From the NCBI GenBank assembly GCA_023135745.1, contig JAGLSM010000145.1, positions 1-5,755 of the forward strand: a stretch of DNA of 5,755 nucleotides, given 5' to 3'. Below the pieces are notes generated by a model. It saw only the letters and a program-made list of their open reading frames with translations, was not told the origin of the DNA and ran no database searches. Below, piece by piece: positions 1 through 5,755 of this stretch (its first letter is position 1; each line of letters begins with the position of its first letter). Source of the DNA: Spirochaetota bacterium. Lineage in GTDB: Bacteria > Spirochaetota > JAGLSM01. The position numbers were made by a program, and so were the translations under genes.

Positions 1-27
1 TTCTTGATTAGATCAGGAGACTGTTAA
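1..27 (+). CDS. Possible C-terminal tail of an upstream gene, perhaps PII-like nifI2 (partial)
   Basis: The first frame of the window reads FLIRSGDC and stops with TAA at 25-27; the other two forward frames stop within the first ten or so bases. The string IRSGD resembles the (I/V)R(I/V)RTGE signature near the C-terminus of PII-family proteins. In group II nif clusters the usual order is nifH, nifI1, nifI2, nifD, where the two NifI proteins form a complex that inhibits the MoFe protein under nitrogen sufficiency. A nifI2 end about 100 bases before nifD would fit both the motif and the context. Only eight codons are visible, so this is mostly a positional inference; it could equally be non-coding sequence or the end of another gene. 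Confidence 0.3.
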   Translation, partial: FLIRSGDC

Positions 28-44
28 ACAATCCTGTTTCTGGA

Positions 45-68
45 AGCCAGGGGCTTAAGCCCCTGGCT
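45..68. repeat. Perfect 24-bp palindrome in the leader upstream of nifD
   Basis: Two 10-base arms, AGCCAGGGGC and its exact reverse complement, flank a central TTAA that is itself self-complementary, so the whole 24 bp is perfectly palindromic. The arms are GC-rich in an otherwise A+T-rich leader. In RNA it would form a stable 10-bp stem with a four-base loop. No T-run follows (the next bases are AATAAGATAG), so it is not a classical intrinsic terminator. It lies 55 bases before the nifD start. Possible roles are an mRNA-processing or stabilising hairpin separating nifHI from nifDK expression, a DNA operator for a dimeric repressor, or a copy of a dispersed REP-like or IS200/IS605-type palindrome. 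The palindrome itself is certain; the role is not. Confidence 0.85.
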
Positions 69-112
69 AATAAGATAGAACAATTATAAAAACGATATTT
101 ATTCTATATGTC

Positions 113-118
113 AGGAGG
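113..118 (+). promoter_or_regulatory. Strong ribosome binding site of nifD
   Basis: AGGAGG lies five bases before the ATG at 124. It is the strongest Shine-Dalgarno in the window and fixes the nifD start. No convincing -35/-10 pair and no sigma-54 (-24 GG / -12 GC) element is visible in the leader before it, which suggests that nifD is transcribed from further upstream. Confidence 0.8.
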
Positions 119-123
119 AAATT

Positions 124-1743
124 ATGTCAAGGAATCTAAAAATACCTGATCCGGGTATGATAAGAGAGGATATTCTCAGAAAGTATCCCGCAAAGGTTGC
201 AAGAAAAAGGGATAAAGCAATAGTTGTTAACGATCCTAAAACAGATCAGGAGATACAGGCAAATGTAAGAACTATTCCTGGTATTATTACTCAGCGCGGT
301 TGCTGTTACGCGGGATGTAAGGGAGTTGTGCTTGGTCCTACCAGGGATATTATAAACCTTACACATGGGCCTATTGGGTGCGGTTTTTTTAGCTGGCTTA
401 CGCGCCGCAATCAGACCAGACCCGGTCCTGATGGTGATAATTATATGCCATATTGTTTTTCAACAGATATGCAGGATTCCAACATTGTATTTGGCGGAGA
501 AAAAAAGCTAAAACAGGCAATCCAGGAAGCTTATGATATTTTCCATCCAAAGGCTATAGGCATTTTTTCCACCTGTCCCATTGGTTTAATTGGGGATGAT
601 GTTCACGCTGTTTCACGGGAAATGAAAGAAAAGCTGGGCATTAATATATTTGGATTTTCCTGCGAGGGGTATAAGGGTGTAAGTCAATCATCCGGGCATC
701 ATATCGCGAACAACCAGATATTCAAACATGTTGTTGGCCTTGATAATACTGTTAAGAAGGGCAAATTTAAGATTAACCTTCTTGGAGAATATAATATTGG
801 CGGTGATGCTTTTTTAATAGAAGATCTGTTTGAGCGCTGCGGTCTTACTCTTGTTTCTACATACAGCGGCAACTCAAGTATTGATCAGTTCGCGAATTCG
901 CATACAGCAGACCTTAATATTGTAATGTGCCACAGGTCAATCAACTATGTTGCCGGCATGATGGAAAAGAAATACGGTATACCATGGATAAAGATAAATT
1001 TTATCGGAGCAGATGCCACTGCAAAGTCCCTGAGGCAAATTGCCCTGTATTTTAATGACAGTGATTTGATTGAAACGGTTGAAAAAGTAATAGAAGAAGA
1101 AATGCCTGCTGTGATTAAAGCGCGTAAGGAAATTATGCCGCTTACAAAAGGTAAACTTGCAATGATTTTTGTAGGCGGGTCCCGCGCTCATCACTATCAA
1201 AATCTTTTCAGCGAGATTGGCATGGAAACAGTTGCGGCAGGATATGAATTTGCTCACAGGGATGATTATGAAGGACGTAAGGTTCTGCCAACCATCAAAG
1301 TTGACGCTGATAGCAGAAATATTGAGGAGCTTGAGGTTGAAAAGGATACAAAGAGGTACAATCTGAGAAAGACTGATCAGGAGCTTGAAGACCTCAGTAA
1401 AAAAGGAGTTGAGGTAAGCGGATACAAAGGAATGATGCCTGAAATGTATTCAAATTCAGTTGTTATTGATGACATAAGCCAGTATGAAATGGAAAAACTC
1501 ATTGAAAAATACAAACCTGCTGTTTTTTGCGCGGGTATTAAAGAAAAGTATGCTGTGCAAAAAAATGGCGTTCCCATGAAACAACTGCACAGCTATGATT
1601 ACGGCGGACCGTTCGCGGCATTCAAAGGCGCGATAAATTTTTATCAGGAAATGGAAAGGACTGTAAATTCAAAGGTCTGGCAGTTAATTAGAGCGCCATG
1701 GAACAGGAGTCCTGATATTACAGCTACTTTTGTTATTGAATAG
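124..1743 (+). CDS. nifD: Nitrogenase molybdenum-iron protein alpha chain NifD
   Basis: Alpha subunit of the MoFe protein, a cytoplasmic alpha2beta2 enzyme that reduces N2 to ammonia using electrons from NifH. All key residues are visible. P-cluster cysteines are C60 (QRGC), C86 (HGPIGC) and C151 (STCPIGLIGDD). FeMo-co ligands are C269 (VMCHRSINY) and H489 (LHSYDYGGP). Cofactor-pocket residues matching Azotobacter V70, R96, Q191, H195, R359 and F381 are V68, R94, Q188, H192, R354 and F376, and homocitrate-side K426 is K473. At 539 residues it is about 45-50 longer than Azotobacter NifD because of a block at about residues 383-445, after AHRDDYEGR, typical of clostridial and other group II NifD. 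The many close matches to Clostridium pasteurianum NifD as I recall it support this. The start is fixed by AGGAGG. nifK follows 20 bases later with no anfG/vnfG between, supporting a Mo enzyme. The gene is intact. Confidence 0.97.
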   Translation: MSRNLKIPDPGMIREDILRKYPAKVARKRDKAIVVNDPKTDQEIQANVRTIPGIITQRGCCYAGCKGVVLGPTRDIINLTHGPIGCGFFSWLTRRNQTRPGPDGDNYMPYCFSTDMQDSNIVFGGEKKLKQAIQEAYDIFHPKAIGIFSTCPIGLIGDDVHAVSREMKEKLGINIFGFSCEGYKGVSQSSGHHIANNQIFKHVVGLDNTVKKGKFKINLLGEYNIGGDAFLIEDLFERCGLTLVSTYSGNSSIDQFANSHTADLNIVMCHRSINYVAGMMEKKYGIPWIKINFIGADATAKSLRQIALYFNDSDLIETVEKVIEEEMPAVIKARKEIMPLTKGKLAMIFVGGSRAHHYQNLFSEIGMETVAAGYEFAHRDDYEGRKVLPTIKVDADSRNIEELEVEKDTKRYNLRKTDQELEDLSKKGVEVSGYKGMMPEMYSNSVVIDDISQYEMEKLIEKYKPAVFCAGIKEKYAVQKNGVPMKQLHSYDYGGPFAAFKGAINFYQEMERTVNSKVWQLIRAPWNRSPDITATFVIE

Positions 1744-1763
1744 CACTTAAAAAGGAGAGTATT

Positions 1764-3146
1764 ATGCTTTTAAAACATACACCGGTTGAAATTAAAGAAA
1801 GAAAAGCTCTGACTGTAAATCCGGCAAAAACATGTCAGCCTATAGGGGCAATGTATGCCGCGCTTGGTATACACGGGTGCCTTCCTCATAGTCATGGTTC
1901 ACAGGGATGCTGCGCGTATCACCGCAGCGCGCTTACAAGGCATTATAAAGAACCAATAATGGCTTCAACAAGTTCGTTTACTGAAGGTTCTTCAGTGTTC
2001 GGGGGTCAGGCAAATCTTATTCAGGCAGTAGATAACATTTTTACCATATATAATCCTGACATAATAGCGGTTCATACAACATGCCTCTCTGAAACAATAG
2101 GCGATGATGTAAACCAGATATGTCAGAAAGCAAGAGATGACGGTAAAGTTCCTGAAGGAAAGTATCTGATACACACAAACACTCCAAGTTATGTTGGTTC
2201 CCATATAACCGGGTTTGCAAACATGACAAAAAGCATGGTTAAATATTTCTCAGAATCAACAGGAGAAGAGATAAATCAGGTAAATGTTATCTCGGGATGG
2301 GTTGAGCCGTCAGATATGAGGGAGATTAAAAGAATAGCAAAAGATATGGGTGTAAAGATTGTGCTTTTTCCTGATACATCTGATGTACTTGATGCTCCAC
2401 AGACAGGCAAGCATGTTTTTTATCCAAAAGGCGGTGTTACTGTACCTGAGCTTAAGAGCGCCGGTGACAGCAAATTTACACTTGCCCTTGGCCGTTTTAC
2501 ATCAGAGGCTGCGGCAAAAGAGTTAGAAAATAAATGTGGAGTAAAATATACAAGCCTTGACCTTCCTATAGGAATTTCAGCAACTGACAGGTTTATTGCC
2601 GCGCTTAGCAAGGCTGCCGGTGTTAAGGTGCCGGACATAATTTCAGCTGAAAGGGGAAGACTTGTTGACATTATTACTGATATGCAGCAGTACTTTTACA
2701 ATAAAAAGGTTGCTCTATTTGGCGATCCTGATCACCTGATTCCTCTTACAGAATTTCTTGTAGCGCTTGACATGAGGCCTGTTCACATTGTCAGCGGCAC
2801 ACCGGGAAAGGAATTTGAAAAAAGAATAAGAGAAATACTTGGTGATACAGTTCCTGACGCGAATGTAAAAAACGGGGCCACAGCTGATATGTTACTACTT
2901 CACCAGTGGATAAAGAATGAGCCGGTTGATCTGCTTTTAGGAAACACATACGGCAAATATATTGCAAGGGACGAGGATATTCCGTTTGTAAGAATGGGAT
3001 TCCCAATACTTGATAGAATTGGCCACAGCTACTTTCCAATAACAGGATATACCGGGGCAATGCGAATGTTGGAGAAGATACTGGGTGTTCTTATGGACAG
3101 GCAGGATAGGGATTCTTTGGAAGAAAGTTTTGAGCTTGTAATGTAA
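1764..3146 (+). CDS. nifK: Nitrogenase molybdenum-iron protein beta chain NifK
   Basis: Beta subunit of the MoFe protein; with NifD it holds the [8Fe-7S] P-cluster that passes electrons from NifH to FeMo-co. P-cluster cysteines are C24 (NPAKTCQPIGA), C49 (HGSQGC) and C107 (HTTCLSETIGDD). S142 in TPSYVGSHITG corresponds to the redox-switch serine (Azotobacter Ser188). Other family blocks are VFGGQ (78-82), ERGRLVD (296-302), GDPDHLIP (320-327), LLHQWIKNE (378-386), GNTYGKYI (393-400) and VRMGFPILDR (409-418). At 460 residues it begins almost directly at the conserved core, lacking the roughly 50-residue N-terminal extension of Azotobacter NifK, as in Clostridium pasteurianum. The ATG is preceded by AAAGGAGAG, with GGAG at 1754-1757 six bases upstream. 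It lies 20 bases after nifD, so the two are almost certainly cotranscribed. The gene is intact and ends in TAA. Confidence 0.97.
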   Translation: MLLKHTPVEIKERKALTVNPAKTCQPIGAMYAALGIHGCLPHSHGSQGCCAYHRSALTRHYKEPIMASTSSFTEGSSVFGGQANLIQAVDNIFTIYNPDIIAVHTTCLSETIGDDVNQICQKARDDGKVPEGKYLIHTNTPSYVGSHITGFANMTKSMVKYFSESTGEEINQVNVISGWVEPSDMREIKRIAKDMGVKIVLFPDTSDVLDAPQTGKHVFYPKGGVTVPELKSAGDSKFTLALGRFTSEAAAKELENKCGVKYTSLDLPIGISATDRFIAALSKAAGVKVPDIISAERGRLVDIITDMQQYFYNKKVALFGDPDHLIPLTEFLVALDMRPVHIVSGTPGKEFEKRIREILGDTVPDANVKNGATADMLLLHQWIKNEPVDLLLGNTYGKYIARDEDIPFVRMGFPILDRIGHSYFPITGYTGAMRMLEKILGVLMDRQDRDSLEESFELVM

Positions 3147-3171
3147 TAACAAAATAAAATTGGATTATGAA

Positions 3172-4533
3172 ATGAACAGTATACAAATATTAGAAGAAAG
3201 AAAAAGCCAGATACACTGCAACAATGGCGAGCCTTTTGACATCAAATGCGAAAAACATAGTATAGCAGGTTCTGTTAGTCAGAGGGCATGTGTTTTTTGC
3301 GGTTCGCGGGTTGTGTTGTATCCTATTGCTGACGCGCTGCATCTGATTCATGGCCCTATCGGGTGCGCCGCATATACATGGGATATAAGGGGTTCGCTAT
3401 CATCAGGCCCTGAATTGCACCGGTTAAGTTTTTCAACAGACCTTCAGGAAAATAATATCATTTTTGGCGGTGAGAAAAAACTCTATAGAGCATTATGTGA
3501 ACTAATTGACCGTCATGATCCTAACGCGGCATTTGTATACGCAACATGTATTGTGGGCATTATTGGGGATGACATGGACGCTGTATGTAAAAGAGTAAGC
3601 GCGGAAAAAAATATTCCGGTTATTCCTGTTCATTCAGAAGGATTTAAAGGCACAAAAAAGGACGGATATCGTGCGGCCTGTGAAGCATTAGCTTGTCTTG
3701 TTGGAACCGGACAAACAGATTCTATCAGCCCGTACAGTATTAACATTCTTGGTGATTTTAATATTGCCGGCGAAACATGGATGGTAAAAAATTATTATGA
3801 AAGTATGGGTGTGGAAGTTGTTGCTACCATTACCGGTGACGGGAGAATCGCGGATATTCAGAGAGCGCATGGAGCAAAACTTAATGTTGTTCAGTGTTCA
3901 GGTTCAATGATGTATCTGGCTAAAATAATGGAAGAAAAGTACGGCATACCATTTATTCGTGTTTCATATCTTGGAATTGAGGATACATCAGCAGCACTGT
4001 ATAATGTCGCGCAATTTTTTGGTAATGAAGAAATACTAACAAAGACTGATAACCTTATTACAGCTGAAGTTAGTCGTATAACACCCGGTCTTGATAAATA
4101 CAAAAATAAACTTACAGGAAAAAAAGCAGCAATCTATGTCGGAGGCGCGTTTAAAGCATTTTCTTTAATAAAAACGCTTAATTGTCTTGGAATGAAGACT
4201 GTCCTGGTTGGATCCCAGACAGGGAATAAGGATGATTATAGAAAATTAAAAGAGATGTGCGAACCAGGCACAGTAATCATTGATGATGCCAACCCTTTAG
4301 AGTTGTCAAGGTTTGTTCTTGAAAAGAATGTTGACATTTTTATTGGAGGAGTTAAAGAGAGGCCACTTGCTTACAAACTTGGCATTGGTTTTTGCGATCA
4401 CAATCATCAGCGAAGAATTACGCTTGCCGGTTTTGAGGGCATGATAAATTTCGCAAAGGAAGTTTACTCGTCAGTATTAAGCCCTGTGTGGCAGTTCACG
4501 CCCCGTATGGAAAAGGAAAGGAGCGCGCTATGA
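3172..4533 (+). CDS. nifE: Nitrogenase FeMo-cofactor scaffold subunit NifE
   Basis: NifE pairs with NifN as the scaffold that receives the NifB-derived iron-sulfur-carbide core and matures it, with Mo and homocitrate, before transfer to NifDK. Counting from the ATG (453 residues), cysteines matching the NifE/NifD P-cluster positions are C40 (QRACVFCG), C65 (HGPIGC) and C126 (YATCIVGIIGDD); C242 (VQCSGSMMYLA) matches the NifD FeMo-co cysteine. The NifD FeMo-co histidine is replaced by N411 (DHNHQR), as is usual in NifE, and the group II insertion of NifD is absent. IRGSLSSGPELHR (72-84) and GDFNIAGETW (194-203) are NifE-specific blocks. I chose ATG 3172; an in-frame TTG at 3160 would add MDYE but has no Shine-Dalgarno. 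Even the ATG has only a weak GGAT seven bases or so upstream. The gene begins 25 bases after nifK and overlaps nifN by four bases. Confidence 0.95.
   Translation: MNSIQILEERKSQIHCNNGEPFDIKCEKHSIAGSVSQRACVFCGSRVVLYPIADALHLIHGPIGCAAYTWDIRGSLSSGPELHRLSFSTDLQENNIIFGGEKKLYRALCELIDRHDPNAAFVYATCIVGIIGDDMDAVCKRVSAEKNIPVIPVHSEGFKGTKKDGYRAACEALACLVGTGQTDSISPYSINILGDFNIAGETWMVKNYYESMGVEVVATITGDGRIADIQRAHGAKLNVVQCSGSMMYLAKIMEEKYGIPFIRVSYLGIEDTSAALYNVAQFFGNEEILTKTDNLITAEVSRITPGLDKYKNKLTGKKAAIYVGGAFKAFSLIKTLNCLGMKTVLVGSQTGNKDDYRKLKEMCEPGTVIIDDANPLELSRFVLEKNVDIFIGGVKERPLAYKLGIGFCDHNHQRRITLAGFEGMINFAKEVYSSVLSPVWQFTPRMEKERSAL
4517..4523 (+). promoter_or_regulatory. Ribosome binding site of nifN inside the end of nifE
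   Basis: AAAGGAG lies six bases before the ATG at 4530, within the last codons of nifE. It settles the nifN start at the ATGA overlap. The in-frame ATG codons at 4542 and 4557 lack such a site. The arrangement allows terminating nifE ribosomes to reinitiate on nifN, coupling the two scaffold subunits. Confidence 0.75.
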
Positions 4534-5755
4534 AAAACGTTATGGAAAATATTGTTATGGGAAAGACTATAAATAATAAAGAATTTTCAGCAGCCACACA
4601 AAATCCATGCAAATTATGCTCGCCGCTTGGGGCAACCCTTTTATTCCGCGGCATTAGAGGCGCTTTTCCATTTTTGCATGGGCCGCAGGGTTGTTCAACA
4701 TATATCCGCCGTTATCTTATTAACCATTTTAAAGAGCCTGTTGATATCGCGTCATCGAATTTTTCTGAAGAAACTACAATATTTGGCGGAGAGAAAAATT
4801 TATTTGAAGGAATCAAAAATGTGTACAAACAATATAATCCTGAACTTATTGGTATTGCGACTACATGTTTAAGTGAGACAATTGGGGAAGACGTATCAAT
4901 GATGCTTAAAGAATTTCTTCGTGAATACTCGTCTGAAATACAGGCAAAAATTGTGTATGTTTCAACGCCAAGTTATTCAGGCACACATATGGACGGTTTT
5001 CATAATGCAGTATACGCGGTTGTTTCAGCTCTGGCTCAGCATGGAAATAAACTTCAAAATAAAATAGGGATATTTCCGGGCATGGTGTCGCCGGAAGATA
5101 TTCGGTATCTGAAAGAGATTGCGGATGATTTTGGCCTTGATAGGGTAATGCTGCCTGATTATTCCGAGACACTGGATGGTGGCCCGTGGAAAGAATATCA
5201 GAAGATACAGCAGGGCGGAACATCTGTAAATGAAATAGCATCTTTAGGGCATTCCTCAGCAGTAATTGAATTAGGCCATACCCTTGAAACAGGAAAAACA
5301 GCAGGAACATTTCTTGAAAATAATTTTGCTGTGTCCAGGTTTTCAACAGGCCTCCCTATTGGTATAAAATTAACTGACAAGCTTTTCAGTATTTTTGAAA
5401 AATTAAGCAACAGAAAAACACCGGACAAGTATGTTCGTGAACGTGAAAGGCTTGTTGATTCATATGCTGACGGGCACAAGTATATTTTTGAAAAAAAAGC
5501 AATTGTGTATGGAGATGAAGACCTTGTAATATCAGTAGCATCTTTTCTGTTTGAAATTGGCATAATCCCTGTTCTTTGCGCAAGCGGAGCCCATACAGGA
5601 AATCTTAAACGCGTCTTATCTGAGATAGCAGCCTCTTATGACAGAGAAATTTTAATCTGTGAAGGCATTGATTTTGAAAACATGTATGAACAAATCCAAA
5701 GTTTGGACGCAGATTTTATGATCGGTAATAGCAAAGGGCATTATATTGCTAAGAA
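4530..5755 (+). CDS. nifN: Nitrogenase FeMo-cofactor scaffold subunit NifN (3' end outside window)
   Basis: Partner of NifE in the NifEN scaffold and paralogue of NifK. The frame stays open from the ATG at 4530 to the window edge, giving 408 complete codons with no stop or frameshift. Visible blocks are NPCKLCSPLGA (26-35), LHGPQGCSTYIRR (49-61), IFGGEKN (84-90), TTCLSETIGEDV (111-122), STPSYSGTHMDGF (145-157), RERERLVD (303-310), the NifK-like YGDEDLV (327-333) and GNSKGHYIA (399-407), the counterpart of GNTYGKYI in NifK. C30, C55 and C113 align with the three NifK P-cluster cysteines; Azotobacter NifN keeps only the middle one, whereas clostridial NifN has all three. NifN proteins usually have about 430-460 residues, so a few dozen remain outside unless the gene is fused to nifB, as in Clostridium pasteurianum. 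The ATGA overlap with nifE and a good AAAGGAG fix the start. Confidence 0.94.
   Translation, partial: MKNVMENIVMGKTINNKEFSAATQNPCKLCSPLGATLLFRGIRGAFPFLHGPQGCSTYIRRYLINHFKEPVDIASSNFSEETTIFGGEKNLFEGIKNVYKQYNPELIGIATTCLSETIGEDVSMMLKEFLREYSSEIQAKIVYVSTPSYSGTHMDGFHNAVYAVVSALAQHGNKLQNKIGIFPGMVSPEDIRYLKEIADDFGLDRVMLPDYSETLDGGPWKEYQKIQQGGTSVNEIASLGHSSAVIELGHTLETGKTAGTFLENNFAVSRFSTGLPIGIKLTDKLFSIFEKLSNRKTPDKYVRERERLVDSYADGHKYIFEKKAIVYGDEDLVISVASFLFEIGIIPVLCASGAHTGNLKRVLSEIAASYDREILICEGIDFENMYEQIQSLDADFMIGNSKGHYIAK

Noticed and set aside
45..68. Intrinsic transcription terminator before nifD
   Set aside because: The stem is strong but no T-run follows on either side, so a standard rho-independent terminator is not supported.
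60..123. Sigma-54 or sigma-70 promoter directly upstream of nifD
   Set aside because: TGGC at 64-67 has no matching -12 TGCA at the right distance, and the A+T-rich stretches offer -10-like strings without a fitting -35.
136..366. Open frame on the minus strand inside nifD (and similar ones at 937-1257 and 1377-1577)
   Set aside because: They lie wholly opposite a conserved gene, have no recognisable domains and unusual composition, and are shadows of nifD codon use.
501..507. A-AAA-AAG slippery heptamer in frame in nifD (also in nifE at 3654-3660)
   Set aside because: It arises from neighbouring lysine codons. In nifE the -1 frame stops within about eight codons, and I see no clear stimulatory stem; a chance result of A-rich codons.
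124..3146. Vanadium or iron-only nitrogenase (vnf/anf), or a nitrogenase-like chlorophyll or F430 enzyme
   Set aside because: No G-subunit gene lies between D and K, both FeMo-co ligands and homocitrate residues are Mo-type, and adjacent nifE and nifN complete a standard Mo set.
4627..4872. 81-codon open frame on the + strand
   Set aside because: It lies in another frame inside nifN, whose translation matches the family throughout; it has no ribosome binding site and no recognisable content.
5491..5498. Run of eight A in nifN as a frameshift or sequencing error
   Set aside because: The frame continues with conserved NifN sequence on both sides, so no shift is present.
4906..5563. Overlapping minus-strand open frames of 146 and 121 codons
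   Set aside because: They are antisense to the continuous nifN frame and show no known domain.
1..5755. CRISPR arrays, tRNA or rRNA genes, insertion sequences, attachment sites
   Set aside because: No regularly spaced repeats, RNA-gene signatures, transposase or integrase coding sequence were seen; almost all the window is nif coding sequence.

Overview
The window holds the structural and cofactor-assembly genes of a molybdenum nitrogenase, in the order nifD, nifK, nifE, nifN, all on the + strand. nifN runs off the right edge. Both NifD and NifK are of the clostridial/anaerobe ('group II') type: NifD is 539 residues long with an extra block of about 60 residues in its C-terminal third, and NifK is only 460 residues long, lacking the N-terminal extension of the Azotobacter protein. 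No delta-subunit gene (vnfG/anfG) lies between D and K, and the cofactor-site residues are those of Mo nitrogenases.

Layout. Positions 1-27 may be the last codons of an upstream gene, possibly the PII-like regulator nifI2, which normally precedes nifD in this type of cluster. Positions 28-123 are a short leader carrying a perfect 24-bp palindrome (45-68) and a strong Shine-Dalgarno for nifD. nifD (124-1743) and nifK (1764-3146) are 20 bases apart. nifE (ATG at 3172, stop ending at 4533) follows after 25 bases with a poor ribosome binding site. nifN (4530 onward) overlaps nifE by four bases. No stretch over 300 bases lacks a gene, and the minus strand shows no convincing gene.

How they work together. 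NifD and NifK form the alpha2beta2 MoFe protein, which carries the P-cluster at the D/K interface and FeMo-co inside NifD. NifE and NifN are paralogues of D and K and form the scaffold on which the NifB-made precursor is matured to FeMo-co before transfer to NifDK. The reductase gene nifH and nifB are not in view. Close spacing and overlap suggest one transcription unit, probably continued from upstream nifH/nifI genes.

Organism. The A+T-rich coding sequence, good Shine-Dalgarno sites and group II nif proteins indicate an anaerobic diazotroph, most likely a bacterium. The nif type also occurs in methanogens and moves horizontally, so I cannot name a phylum. The genes look intact and ordinary for this family. 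The least explained element is the palindromic leader ahead of nifD.
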